Shown: piece by piece, positions 39,040 to 48,255 of the stretch | How positions within the stretch are numbered: position 1 is the first letter of the stretch | Layout of the letters: each line of letters opens with the position of its first letter | DNA from: Bacteroidetes Order II. bacterium | Lineage (GTDB): Bacteria > Bacteroidota > Rhodothermia > Rhodothermales > UBA2364 | Assembly (NCBI GenBank): GCA_016788705.1 | Contig: JAEUSQ010000039.1 | Span: 186,001 to 250,000, forward strand | DNA: 64,000 nucleotides | Reading direction: 5' to 3' | The notes under the pieces: model-generated | The model's input: only the letters and a program-made list of their open reading frames with translations | Told to the model about the DNA's origin: nothing | Databases searched by the model: none | Made by a program: the position numbers and the translations under genes

Positions 39040-39630
39040 TTACTCGCGCATGGATTTTGCCGCCGCTTCTTCCTCTTCTAAGCGACGTTTGATTTCTTCA
39101 CGAAGCCGCCGGGCCTTTTCCTCGGCGGCTTTTGTGGCTTGTAGTACCCGCTCCGCTTCTACGGTATCCAAGGCATGAAGGCGGTCCTTTGCCTGATTAA
39201 TCCGTTCGCCTGATGGTCTTAAATCTAACTGTGCCAAACAATACCGGATTAATTCTTCGCGTCGGTCTGGATCTTCGATAAACCGATTCACCTCTATCCG
39301 TTTTGCGAGCGGATCCAATCCCGTGGCAAGCAATTTGAACGTGCGATCCACAAGATGGGTTTTCCCCTGAAACCAATCATCGTGTAAGAGATAGGTCACC
39401 AAAACCATCATGCGCAATCGGTTTCGGTCTAATCCAGAATTGGACGTAAAAGGGGATAAATCTGGCCAGTATGCGCCGGGTGTCCCTTGGATAAACCGCA
39501 ACAAATCACCCACCAAGGCTGGTACCGATAAATCACCCTTGTTTTTGATTACAGGTTCGTACAAGATGACTTCGGGAGTGTCTATCAGGCGCCGGGTTAA
39601 TTTTTCCAAACGCGGACCTTCTTGGTTCAT
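39040..39630 (-). CDS. hypothetical cytoplasmic protein with a C-terminal coiled coil
   Basis: 196 residues with no signal peptide or membrane segment. The first 130 residues are globular (LVTYLLHDDWFQG, LDPLAKRIEVNRFIEDPDRREELIRYCLAQLDLRPSGE). The last 50 are a charged helix rich in Glu, Arg and Ala, ending AAKSMRE. No family is recognised. It overlaps the AlkD-like gene by four bases (ATGA), so the two are probably a unit. Confidence 0.75.
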   Translation of the reverse strand: MNQEGPRLEKLTRRLIDTPEVILYEPVIKNKGDLSVPALVGDLLRFIQGTPGAYWPDLSPFTSNSGLDRNRLRMMVLVTYLLHDDWFQGKTHLVDRTFKLLATGLDPLAKRIEVNRFIEDPDRREELIRYCLAQLDLRPSGERINQAKDRLHALDTVEAERVLQATKAAEEKARRLREEIKRRLEEEEAAAKSMRE

Positions 39631-40322
39631 GGCGTTTGTCGGTTTATACCTTTCAAGGCTTCTCGTTTGGACAGAGGCATAAGCGGATTTATTTTCAAAA
39701 ATTCCGAAACAAAGGTGGGGTCCGTCGCTGCATAGGACCGCAAGGCCCAGCCGATTGCTTTTTGGAGGAAGAATACCTCGGAGGTTGCATTTTCGGCAAT
39801 ACTACGGGCCAACAACGCCACATCCGTTTTTTCCTTTAAACGACGTTGGAAGATAATAACTGTCCTGCGAAGCCAAAGATTATCGGATGAAAGCCATCGG
39901 TTTGTAACCGCTTGTTTTTGTTCGGGATACCGTTCAAAAAATGGCGCTACCCATTCGGTTGAAATTGCATCTACGGTATCCCACCAAGATTTAGAAAGAA
40001 TACACCACTCGAACAAGCGCCATTCTTCGGGCTGCCATTGGTTTTTACATTTTGCTCCCAGTTCAATGGCATTATAGTGCCACTCACGCGGCAGTAAATC
40101 CCACATTTCGCGAACGACCACGCGGTAGTCGGCGGGAAGTCCATTCATTTTAAAAAAATCCCGTAAAACCGTTTTTCGTTCTGGACTTTTTAGTCCCAAA
40201 AACGGAAATTGATCCCGCATGTATCGGGCCATAGGCGCTGCATTGTCAGGCCGAGCCAACATTTTCATGGCCTCGGATAGGGGCCACAAATAAGACGAAG
40301 GAATCGGTACGTCTTTTCCCAT
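39627..40322 (-). CDS. DNA alkylation repair protein, AlkD family
   Basis: 231 residues, all-helical HEAT-like repeats in the AlkD pattern. GLKSPERKTVLRDF, CKNQWQPEEWRLFEWCILSKSWWDTVDAISTEWVAPFF and QKAIGWALRSYAATDP match AlkD-type glycosylases, including the aromatic WWDTVD patch and the Arg-Ser-Tyr. They remove N3- or N7-alkyl purines without base flipping. It overlaps the following gene by four bases. Activity is inferred from family membership. Confidence 0.85.
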   Translation of the reverse strand: MGKDVPIPSSYLWPLSEAMKMLARPDNAAPMARYMRDQFPFLGLKSPERKTVLRDFFKMNGLPADYRVVVREMWDLLPREWHYNAIELGAKCKNQWQPEEWRLFEWCILSKSWWDTVDAISTEWVAPFFERYPEQKQAVTNRWLSSDNLWLRRTVIIFQRRLKEKTDVALLARSIAENATSEVFFLQKAIGWALRSYAATDPTFVSEFLKINPLMPLSKREALKGINRQTP

Positions 40323-40403
40323 GTTAAACAGATGCTAATAATGGCAAGCACTTCACAATTTGCTAACAATTTAAAACCAAGATACGTATTCTGTTTATTA
40401 TTT

Positions 40404-41699
40404 TCAATAACGGATAATGGTTTGTTCTCTCGCAGGCCCTGTGGAGACCAACCTGATAGGAACACCCACAAAGGATTCTACAAATTGGAGGTAGTTTCTG
40501 GCTGTATCTGGCAAATCGTTATAGTCGGTAATATGCTCAATGTCTTCCTTCCATCCCGGATAGTCCGTAAAGACGGGCGTTACCCGTGCCAATGTTTGCA
40601 ATTCACTTGGAAAGCGAGACGAGACTTTATCATCATAACGATAAGCGACTGCCGCTTGTACGGTTTCTAAGCCAGAGAGGACGTCTAATTTTGTAATGGC
40701 CAGCTCTGTGAGTCCGTTTATCATGGCTGTATATTTCAAGGCCACCAAATCCAGCCATCCTGTTCTACGTGGACGCCCAGTGGTGGCACCGAATTCATGC
40801 CCTACACGTCGTATTTCTTCTCCCACTTCGTTTTCCAATTCAGTTGGAAAGGGTCCATTTCCCACACGAGTAGCATAGGCTTTGGCAATCCCAATAATAC
40901 GGTTGATGGCCGTTGGTGGAATACCGAGACCTGTACAACAGCCTCCAACGGTAGGATGACTAGAGGTGACATAAGGGTAGGTTCCAAAGTCCACGTCTAA
41001 TAAAGCCCCTTGCGCACCTTCTGCCAATACATTTTTCCCTTCTTTCAGGGCAAGATTCAGGTATTCGGCGGTATCTGTCACAAAAGGATCTATGAGTTTA
41101 TCAAACTCTACATACTCCTCGATGATTTGATTGACCTTTAATCCCTCAGAGCCATATAGGTGTTTTAGTAAGGCATTTTTTTCCTCGATAGCGTTTTTTA
41201 GCTTTTGCGCAAGGACATCTCGGTTCAACAAATCCACCACCCGAATACCAGAGCGGGCAAATTTATCCACATATGCAGGCCCAATCCCTCGTCCTGTGGT
41301 TCCAATGGCTGCTCCTCCGGAAGAGCGTTCCTTTGCTTGGTCTAACGCTTTATGGTAAGGCATGATGAGGTGGGCATTGTGGGATATGAAGAGGCGCCCA
41401 TCCACTTCATATCCGAGATCCCGAATCATCCGAATTTCTTCCATCACCGCTACAGGGTCTATGACCACACCATTGCCAATTACACATGCCACCCCTTCCT
41501 GAAAAATCCCACTCGGTACCAAATGTAGGACAAATTTTTGTTGGACACCCGTTTTTTCGTCGGTCCAGATGATGGTATGGCCAGCATTTGCGCCGCCCTG
41601 ATACCGTGCCACAATTTGACACTCTTTACTGAGCAAGTCCACCAATTTTCCCTTTCCTTCGTCGCCCCATTGCGCGCCAATAACAACCGAAACAGGCAT
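40404..41699 (-). CDS. purA: adenylosuccinate synthase
   Basis: 431 residues. The GTP-binding start is VVIGAQWGDEGKGKLVDLL, with the IMP-binding motifs GTTGRGIGPAY and EGAQGALLDVDFGTYPYVTSS and the late RVGNGPF..TELENE and TGRPRRTG segments. It makes adenylosuccinate from IMP, aspartate and GTP. An intrinsic terminator 32 bases before its ATG separates it from the STAS gene or attenuates it. Confidence 0.98.
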   Translation of the reverse strand: MPVSVVIGAQWGDEGKGKLVDLLSKECQIVARYQGGANAGHTIIWTDEKTGVQQKFVLHLVPSGIFQEGVACVIGNGVVIDPVAVMEEIRMIRDLGYEVDGRLFISHNAHLIMPYHKALDQAKERSSGGAAIGTTGRGIGPAYVDKFARSGIRVVDLLNRDVLAQKLKNAIEEKNALLKHLYGSEGLKVNQIIEEYVEFDKLIDPFVTDTAEYLNLALKEGKNVLAEGAQGALLDVDFGTYPYVTSSHPTVGGCCTGLGIPPTAINRIIGIAKAYATRVGNGPFPTELENEVGEEIRRVGHEFGATTGRPRRTGWLDLVALKYTAMINGLTELAITKLDVLSGLETVQAAVAYRYDDKVSSRFPSELQTLARVTPVFTDYPGWKEDIEHITDYNDLPDTARNYLQFVESFVGVPIRLVSTGPAREQTIIRY

Positions 41700-41730
41700 A
41701 TGATCATGATTTGGAAGTGACTAAAAAACA

Positions 41731-41765
41731 AAAAAGCACCACGGAATTACGCCCCGCGATGCTTT
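41731..41765 (-). terminator. intrinsic terminator between STAS gene and purA
   Basis: On the minus strand, 11 pairs (41764-41754 with 41744-41734, two wobbles) around a nine-base loop are followed by a run of U with one G (41733-41723 region). It lies about 58 bases after the STAS stop and 32 bases before the purA ATG. It probably ends the STAS transcript, but a purA attenuator like that of argG is possible. Confidence 0.8.
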
Positions 41766-41822
41766 ATACAAGATACAACTTTTTAGACAAGCCTAACTGT
41801 AAAATTTCCGTTCATCCATATC

Positions 41823-42152
41823 TCAGGCCAAGGCTTCTTCTAAGGTATCAAAACTAGTAAATACCGAATTTAGTTTTGTCAGATTGATCAAATTACGAAT
41901 TTTATCTGGCACTCGACAAAGCCTTAGATCACCTCCGCCATTGCGCATGGTAATCATACCACTGATAAGCATTCCTAAGCCACTGGAGTTCATAAAGGAA
42001 ACCTCGGCAAGATCTGCTATAACCCGTTTTTCCCCTTCATCCAACAACGTGTGCAACATTTCGTTTAAGCGGGCGCCATCCGGCCCCCCCATAGCAGGAC
42101 CGTTTAAGGAAATAACGGTTCCGCTTGCTTGTTTTTCAATTTTTAGTTCCAT
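41823..42152 (-). CDS. STAS-domain anti-sigma factor antagonist-like protein
   Basis: 109 residues, one STAS domain. The regulatory serine motif lies in FMNSSGLGMLIS, where SpoIIAA-type antagonists are phosphorylated. VISLNGPAMGG and ADLAEVSF are typical of the fold. It would bind or be phosphorylated by a partner kinase or anti-sigma factor, none of which is next to it. It is in the same direction as the antiporter gene, about 100 bases downstream. Confidence 0.85.
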   Translation of the reverse strand: MELKIEKQASGTVISLNGPAMGGPDGARLNEMLHTLLDEGEKRVIADLAEVSFMNSSGLGMLISGMITMRNGGGDLRLCRVPDKIRNLINLTKLNSVFTSFDTLEEALA

Positions 42153-42250
42153 ATTGAGTATGCGTTAAAAGCCCAACATACGGAGATTCCAACAAATAGG
42201 TTGTACCCATTTTGTTTATTTTCGGTTAAGAGACATTAGCCATCATCGTT

Positions 42251-43336
42251 TTATTGCTTTTTCTGTTGGCGAATTCCACCGATCAATAGCCAAACGAGCA
42301 TTAAGGCCGTTAAGGGCAGCGCAAAATACCACATGGCCGCTTGAAAAGAGCCAAGCCAATCATTTTCTGACCCGGTTGCCAAAATCAAGTAGAGGGTATA
42401 GGCTACGTAATACAGAAAAAACAGCGCTCCCCGCAAACGGGTAATGGTTTTACCTGCAAAGAAAATGGGAAAACAGGCCAAAGCAACGGCTATCATTACA
42501 GGAAGATCAAAAGCAAGTGCGGCATCAGAAATGTGTATGCCGTGAGGCGATACCAATCCTGATAAGCCCAATACACAAAGGATATTGAAAATATTGCTTC
42601 CAATAACATTACCCACGGCAATATCACGCTCGCCTTTAAGGGTGGCCGCCACCGAAGTCGCAACCTCTGGTAAAGAGGTACCAATGGCCACAATGGTCAG
42701 GCCAATCACCAACTCGGAGACACCGAGCGAACGGGCAATATCGGTTGCCGACGTGACGAGCCAGTTTGACCCCAGAATGAGCAGCACAAGCCCTGCCACA
42801 ATCCAACCGATGTTTACCCAAAGAGCGCCTTGTTGTGCTTTCGGGAACTCCGCCTCAATCTCCGATCCTAACGCGCTGTTTTTTTCCTTGCGGCTTTGGT
42901 ATATCTGAAACCACGTATAAGCAATTGCGCCTGCCGTTAAGACCAAGGCGTCTATCTTGCCCAATAAGCCATCAAACCCTAAAGCAAATAAAAGCAGCGA
43001 AGCTCCCATCATCACGGGAACATCTATTCGGATCAATTGGGTGTGGACAATGAGCGGCGAGATGAGGGCCGAAACGCCCAAAATAAATAACACGTTGAAG
43101 ATATTGCTTCCTACCACATTTCCGATGCTAATGTCCGCAGATCCGGCATAGGCGGCCATGGTACTGACCGTAAACTCCGGCATACTGGTTCCATAGGCCA
43201 CAATGGTTAGCCCAATGATGATTGGAGAAACGCCCAGAGACAAGGCAAGATTAGAAGCGCCTTTCACCAAATAATCTGCCCCTAGCACCAAAAGTACCAA
43301 GCCTGCGCCCAACATCAAAAAAGTTAAAAGGGTCAT
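42251..43336 (-). CDS. calcium/sodium antiporter (CaCA family)
   Basis: 361 residues. Two homologous halves, each with the alpha-repeat motif GLTIVAYGTSMPE and GLTIVAIGTSLPE and the following GNVVGSNIFN and GNVIGSNIFN, are the hallmark of YrbG-like Na/Ca exchangers. About ten membrane segments. The ATG at 43336 (MTLLTFLML) is chosen over an upstream one at 43423 because that extension overlaps a terminator hairpin. It exchanges Ca2+ or another divalent cation for Na+; the direction is not predictable. Confidence 0.9.
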   Translation of the reverse strand: MTLLTFLMLGAGLVLLVLGADYLVKGASNLALSLGVSPIIIGLTIVAYGTSMPEFTVSTMAAYAGSADISIGNVVGSNIFNVLFILGVSALISPLIVHTQLIRIDVPVMMGASLLLFALGFDGLLGKIDALVLTAGAIAYTWFQIYQSRKEKNSALGSEIEAEFPKAQQGALWVNIGWIVAGLVLLILGSNWLVTSATDIARSLGVSELVIGLTIVAIGTSLPEVATSVAATLKGERDIAVGNVIGSNIFNILCVLGLSGLVSPHGIHISDAALAFDLPVMIAVALACFPIFFAGKTITRLRGALFFLYYVAYTLYLILATGSENDWLGSFQAAMWYFALPLTALMLVWLLIGGIRQQKKQ

Positions 43337-43367
43337 TTTAAAAGGTAATTTAAGAATAAGATAAATA

Positions 43368-43413
43368 TTAAAAGCGCCGGAAGGAGGCTCTTTGGGAAAG
43401 ACTACTTCCGGCG
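43368..43413 (-). terminator. intrinsic terminator between secF and the antiporter gene
   Basis: CGCCGGAAG (43413-43405 on the minus strand) pairs perfectly with CTTCCGGCG (43383-43375) around a 21-base loop and is followed by CTTTTAAT. It lies between the secF stop and the antiporter ATG and probably ends the secDF transcript. Confidence 0.75.
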
Positions 43414-43437
43414 AAAAACACAAACCAAGGGCCGTTA

Positions 43438-44355
43438 TTATTTTGTGCTCTTGCGTAGTTTTAGATCCAAAACCAACGCAGAGGCAATATAAACGGAGGA
43501 ATACGTACCGAAAAGAATACCAACACTCATGGCAAAAGCAAAGCCACGAATGGTTTCCCCACCAAAGATAAACAATACGATAGCCGAGAATAGGGTTGTC
43601 ATAGAAGTGATAATCGTCCTGCTGAGCGTACTATTCATGGCCTTATTCATGATGTTATAGAAGGTTTCGCTTTTCAGATCGTGCATGTATTCCCGCACGC
43701 GGTCAAATACGATTACGGTATCGTTTACGGAATACCCCACAATGGTAAGAAAAGCGGCAATAATGGTTTGGTCTATCTGAAGTGGAATCGGTAGTAGGCC
43801 ATTCAGGAGCGAGAAAAGCCCCAACGTGATGGTCACATCATGAAAGGTTGCCGCCAAGGCCCCTACCCCAAACTGCCAGCCACCATAAGAATAAAAGCGT
43901 ATCAAGATATACACAAAAATCATAACGAGTGCCGCTACTACCGAGTAAATGCCCGCTTGACGCATATCTTCGGCAAAGCGCGGCCCAACGACGTCCGATC
44001 CGACCATTTTGGCCTTTGCGGTAGGATAAAGTTTATTAATGGCTGCAAGGGTGGCAGCCTCTTGAGAAGCGTTGCCTTCGGTTGATGCCGAACGCACCAG
44101 AATATCCGAACCTCCATAGGCCTTCACCTCCACTTCAGAACCCAATATCGGCGCCAGTGTGGCCTTAATCCGGTTTACATCTACCGTGCCAGAAACACCA
44201 ATCACCATTTCCTTCCCACCTTTAAAGTCAATGCCGACGGCTAATCCACGCACGACCAACGAAACAATGGCAATACTCGTCAGAATCAGCGAAAAAATGT
44301 ACGCTTGTTTCCGATACGCCATAAAATCAAAATCTAAGTTATGTAGAACTCTCAT
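43438..44355 (-). CDS. secF: protein translocase subunit SecF
   Basis: 305 residues with six membrane segments. The N-terminal FDFMAYRKQAY and GIDFKGGKEM and the C-terminal GYSVNDTVIVFDRVRE and LSRTIITSMTT are the SecF core. It works with SecD to use the proton gradient in late protein export. It follows secD by 65 bases. A fused SecDF, common in many Bacteroidota, is absent here, since secD and secF are separate. Confidence 0.97.
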   Translation of the reverse strand: MRVLHNLDFDFMAYRKQAYIFSLILTSIAIVSLVVRGLAVGIDFKGGKEMVIGVSGTVDVNRIKATLAPILGSEVEVKAYGGSDILVRSASTEGNASQEAATLAAINKLYPTAKAKMVGSDVVGPRFAEDMRQAGIYSVVAALVMIFVYILIRFYSYGGWQFGVGALAATFHDVTITLGLFSLLNGLLPIPLQIDQTIIAAFLTIVGYSVNDTVIVFDRVREYMHDLKSETFYNIMNKAMNSTLSRTIITSMTTLFSAIVLFIFGGETIRGFAFAMSVGILFGTYSSVYIASALVLDLKLRKSTK

Positions 44356-44420
44356 GGAATTAAAATCTTTGGGTCAAAAAAATTGTAAAGTCGCTCTTTT
44401 AAGCAACATCAGGAGACCGA

Positions 44421-46175
44421 TCAACCGTAAGTGACGGTGCGTTTTCCATCTCCACTATACCACTCCGAGAACATCCGTGTTACCACGAGAGCGGTAAACA
44501 AGGTGGTCGCAATACCTGCCATCAGCGTTACCGCAAACCCCTTAATGGGACCAATCCCAAAGGAGTATAAGATGGCCGCAGACAAGAATGTGGTGATGTT
44601 GGAGTCTAAAATGGCTGAGAGCGCTTTCGCGTATCCATCGTGAACGGCCATTTTATAGCCCTTTCCGTGATCCAGTTCTTCCCGAATCCGTTCAAACACC
44701 AGAACGTTGGCATCCACCGCCATCCCCATCGTCAACACAATACCTGCAATCCCTGGTAGGGTGAGGGTCGCACTAAACGAGGCCAGAATGCCAAAAAGAA
44801 ATACGATATTTAGCAACAGGGCAATCACCGCAAACACCCCACCTAAGCGATAATAGAACATCATGAAAACCCCGATCACCAAAAAGCTGATGATGAGCGA
44901 CCACTTTCCGGCTTCAATTGAAGCGGCTCCCAAACTGGGTCCAACCGTCCGTTCCTGAACAATGGTTACGGGTGCAGGTAAGGAACCAGATTGCAAAACC
45001 GTCACCAAGTCTTTTGCCTCCTCTACACTACCCATGCCATTGATAGAGGTACGGCCCCCTGGGATTTTCTCGTTGATCACCGGATAAGAGTACACCACAT
45101 TGTCCATAGTAATGGCAACCTGTTTGCCTACATTGGCTCCCGTAAGACGCGACCAAATACCAGCGCCTTCGCTGTCCATGGTAAGGGAGACTTCTGGTGC
45201 ATTGGTGAACTGATCGAACTGGGTATCGGCATTGGTAATGTAGTCTCCTTTTAGTTCCACTTTTGACCGAACGGCTAGATAGTTATACACTTCTTTTCCG
45301 GGCTCACCACTCGGCTGTACGGCCCACATCGGTACGACACCAGCCGGCATCATAGCCCGTACTTCCGGACGACGGAACATCTCTGCTACCTTGGCGGTGT
45401 CTTTTTTGGCGGCAACCCCAAACGTAGTCCCCCCAACTGGCGTAAAGATGGCCAGCAATGGGTTTTTAGCATTATCGGCTTTCGGTGTTTCCTTTTTGGT
45501 AGTGTCTGCCTTTGCGGCTTTAGAGGTATCTGCAGGCGTGTTTTTCCCACCGTCGCGGTAGAATGCCACAATTTTTTCGAGGGAAGCCGCCACCTCATTT
45601 TGCTCGGCCATCAGGTGAAACTGCAACTGTGCGGTTCCACGGAGCAGTTTCCGTACCCGATCAGCATTGGCCACCCCCGGCAACTCGACCGAAATCCGTC
45701 GGGTTCCTTGCTTCACAATGGAAGGCTCGGCCACCCCGAATCGGTCCACCCGATCACGTACAATTTTAATGGCGGCATCCATCGCCTTGTCTGCCTGTGC
45801 GTTCAAATAGGTCTGTATTTCGGCATTTGTAGATTTGCGGGTGATGCCTTCGTCGGTATTACGAAAATATCGAGACAGGCGCACATTCGCATCTCGTTTT
45901 TCAAATTCCTGAACAAAAGTGGCAATAACGTCCACGTCACTGGTTCTGGCGTTCGCTCCAGCAGTCTTAAGCACCTTATCAAACTGCTCATCGCGGTCGG
46001 TTGCCAAGTCCCGAACAAGGGCTTCCAAGCCTACTTCTAGCGTCACCTGCATCCCACCTTGCAGGTCGAGGCCCAAGTTCAGTGGGCGCTCGTTTTTGGT
46101 TGTGGGATAGATCAGATAAAACAATGCGATTACGAGAAGACCGATGGTCGCATATAGTCTAAAACCACCTTTCAT
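44421..46175 (-). CDS. secD: protein translocase subunit SecD
   Basis: 584 residues. The N-terminal anchor and LGLDLQGGMQVTLEV, a periplasmic P1 domain with a low-complexity Lys/Asp-rich linker (near 220-245, ADTTKKETPK), and a C-terminal six-helix region with MGMAVDANVLVFERIREEL and DGYAKALSAILDSNITT are present. It partners SecF, directly downstream. Between SecD's first segment and the P1 head a small insertion is present relative to the common form; this may be a lineage feature. Confidence 0.97.
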   Translation of the reverse strand: MKGGFRLYATIGLLVIALFYLIYPTTKNERPLNLGLDLQGGMQVTLEVGLEALVRDLATDRDEQFDKVLKTAGANARTSDVDVIATFVQEFEKRDANVRLSRYFRNTDEGITRKSTNAEIQTYLNAQADKAMDAAIKIVRDRVDRFGVAEPSIVKQGTRRISVELPGVANADRVRKLLRGTAQLQFHLMAEQNEVAASLEKIVAFYRDGGKNTPADTSKAAKADTTKKETPKADNAKNPLLAIFTPVGGTTFGVAAKKDTAKVAEMFRRPEVRAMMPAGVVPMWAVQPSGEPGKEVYNYLAVRSKVELKGDYITNADTQFDQFTNAPEVSLTMDSEGAGIWSRLTGANVGKQVAITMDNVVYSYPVINEKIPGGRTSINGMGSVEEAKDLVTVLQSGSLPAPVTIVQERTVGPSLGAASIEAGKWSLIISFLVIGVFMMFYYRLGGVFAVIALLLNIVFLFGILASFSATLTLPGIAGIVLTMGMAVDANVLVFERIREELDHGKGYKMAVHDGYAKALSAILDSNITTFLSAAILYSFGIGPIKGFAVTLMAGIATTLFTALVVTRMFSEWYSGDGKRTVTYG

Positions 46176-46303
46176 AAGGGTTTATTATTTATAGGTTTGT
46201 AAATAGAATAAAGACAAAGATTCAGCAGGATTGACAACTGCCATCCTGTCAGTATGGAATCCACGAAGGTACGATACGTCCTTCAAACTGACCACAAAAA
46301 CGA

Positions 46304-46852
46304 CTAGGGCCCCATCGGGCAGACGTCATGGGCGTCTAAAATAAAGGAATTGGGTAGAGAACGTGTAGCGTAGGAAAGACTTTCCTCGATTCCGGTTGCA
46401 TGTAATGCCAGTATAGACTCTGGCAAGACGGCGGTCAACGTGCGGGTTAAAGAAAGGAATTTAGCCGATCCCGCATCGGTAAGTGAAGCCTGGATAGGTG
46501 GTGGTTGTAACGAGAATCCAAATAAGCGCGCCTTGAGCTGAATCAGAAGGACTTCATCCGGCTGTGAAAATTTCAGATCAAGGAGCAATCCAACTGCCTC
46601 TGTTTTACGAATAGCACGTATAAAGCCCAACAAAAATTCGTCTGTGCTTGCGGGATGTAGGGAAACCGATGCGGAAATGGCTTCCTTAATTAGGCTTTTT
46701 CCCTCCGGATTAAGTTCCGCAGAGAGCCATTGCACCCGTTGTTGAGCACTTTGTCCTGCAACAGCAAATGGCACTCCCAATGGAGAGGTCATACCTACCA
46801 GTAGCAGGACTACACATAGTTGACGATATTTTTGGGGATACGGAAAAGACAT
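46304..46852 (-). CDS. hypothetical exported protein
   Basis: 182 residues. A hydrophobic segment (about 12-32, VVLLLVGMTSPLGVPFAVAG) ends in a likely signal-peptidase site. The mature part is a moderately charged region with VQWLSAELNPEGKSLIKEAISASVSLH and SQPDEVLLIQLKARLFG. No family is recognised. It lies about 130 bases before secD in the same direction; the gap carries nothing obvious. Confidence 0.6.
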   Translation of the reverse strand: MSFPYPQKYRQLCVVLLLVGMTSPLGVPFAVAGQSAQQRVQWLSAELNPEGKSLIKEAISASVSLHPASTDEFLLGFIRAIRKTEAVGLLLDLKFSQPDEVLLIQLKARLFGFSLQPPPIQASLTDAGSAKFLSLTRTLTAVLPESILALHATGIEESLSYATRSLPNSFILDAHDVCPMGP

Positions 46853-46960
46853 TAAGCACGATGATTGCTATAGAGCCTTTTAAGATACACAATCTTTGAC
46901 CTTATTGCAATCCCCAAAAACCTACTGTGGGTACAACATCAATAGAGGCTACCCAGTTGT

Positions 46961-47002
46961 GAATAGCCTTTTGATTAAAAGGAATAGCCTTTTGATTAAA
47001 AG
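46961..47002 (+). repeat. 21-bp tandem duplication
   Basis: GAATAGCCTTTTGATTAAAAG occurs twice head to tail (46961-46981 and 46982-47002) with no mismatch. It lies just downstream (14 bases) of the stop of the minus-strand gene at 47016 and does not hit a coding frame. Confidence 0.95.
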
Positions 47003-47015
47003 ATGGACTCCTATT

Positions 47016-47483
47016 TCAATCAAAGAAACGACCGATATTACCTATATCTATGGTTGTTTTTTGTGTGAAACCATCTTCTGAAGGGTAATAGTGATACAAA
47101 TTACTGGTTACGCCATCTTCCGTTCTCCAAAAACGAAATTTGTACTGACGGTCTATGTCGCACCCAAAATCTAAAGAAGAACTTTCCGTCATGCTTCCTT
47201 TAGCAGGCACGTAAAAAGCGTCCACATGGCTGGGCCAAATTCGTGCCCATAAACCGTTTTTGATTTTCACTTTGCTAAAAGACGTGCTCACTAGAATCTT
47301 TTGTGTGGACTTATTTTCCATTTTAATGGTAATGGCACACCCTTTTACCCAGAAAGTTTTAGAAATGGTTTGTGGTCCAGCGTGGGCCATATGGGGTGTG
47401 AGGCTACCGATTAATAGAGCAGAAGCGACCATGGCAATGGCAGCAAAGGATAACATCCAAGTTTTTTTCATGATGGTATTCAT
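47016..47483 (-). CDS. hypothetical exported small protein
   Basis: 155 residues. The signal peptide covers about 1-36 (MKKTWMLSFAAIAMVASALLIGSL..HMAHA). The mature part contains two cysteines (WVKGCAITIK, LDFGCDIDRQ) that could form one disulfide, and a set of beta-type stretches. No family recognised. It is not coupled to its neighbours. Confidence 0.65.
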   Translation of the reverse strand: MNTIMKKTWMLSFAAIAMVASALLIGSLTPHMAHAGPQTISKTFWVKGCAITIKMENKSTQKILVSTSFSKVKIKNGLWARIWPSHVDAFYVPAKGSMTESSSLDFGCDIDRQYKFRFWRTEDGVTSNLYHYYPSEDGFTQKTTIDIGNIGRFFD

Positions 47484-47576
47484 TATAACATAAATGGATT
47501 AGGAAGCAGGTATTTTTTAACAAGACGACGGAAAATCTCTTGATCCTGCTCATCCACTACAATCCCCCACGAAAAA

Positions 47577-48221
47577 TCATTCCGAAGACTCGACCCATTG
47601 CACAGCGTGTTTCATCAACTCGGCGGCAGAAGTAAGGCCCAATTTGTCCTTAATCCGGGTACGATACGATTCTACGGTTTTCGGTGATATATGCAAACGT
47701 TCTGCAATTTCGCCCGACTTGTAGCCGCGCCCGGTCATCTCAAAAATCTCCAATTCGCGATCACTGAGAATTTCTAACGGAGACTGACCAATGGGCCGTC
47801 TGCCGGGCATCATACTCTGAATCAGGCGTTCATTGATGGCGTCACTGATATAGATTCCCCCACCCAAGATTTTCCGGATGGCCTCGATAATCACTTTTCT
47901 GGCTTCCACTTTCATCACATACCCCTTTGCGCCGCTCCGAATGACCCGCTCCGCATACAATTGTTCATCATGTCGAGACATCACCAACATTTTGAGTGTT
48001 GGTTTCAGGGCAGACATATGCTTCACCAATTCAAGCCCACTCATTCCTGGTAGGGAGATGTCCACAATCAACAAATCTATATGGTGCTTATCAATAATTT
48101 CCATCGCCTCTTCTGCACTTCCAGCCATTGCAACGATGTTAAAATCCGGTTGACTTTCTAAAATCATGGCCAATCCTTCACGCATCAGCGGATGGTCATC
48201 AACAATAAAGAGATTATACAT
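47577..48221 (-). CDS. response regulator, NarL/LuxR family
   Basis: 214 residues. The receiver domain starts MYNLFIVDDHPLMREG, with phospho-acceptor Asp in LLIVDISLPGMSG and the later Lys (GAKGYVMKVE). A C-terminal LuxR-type HTH follows (LSDRELEIFEMTGRGYKSGEIAERLHISPKTVESYRTRIKDKL). It is 34 bases downstream of the histidine kinase gene, so they form a two-component pair. Targets are unknown; the divergent stress-protein cluster is a candidate. Confidence 0.95.
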   Translation of the reverse strand: MYNLFIVDDHPLMREGLAMILESQPDFNIVAMAGSAEEAMEIIDKHHIDLLIVDISLPGMSGLELVKHMSALKPTLKMLVMSRHDEQLYAERVIRSGAKGYVMKVEARKVIIEAIRKILGGGIYISDAINERLIQSMMPGRRPIGQSPLEILSDRELEIFEMTGRGYKSGEIAERLHISPKTVESYRTRIKDKLGLTSAAELMKHAVQWVESSE

Positions 48222-48255
48222 ACAACAATATATTTTGGGGGTGATGGTTTTTATT

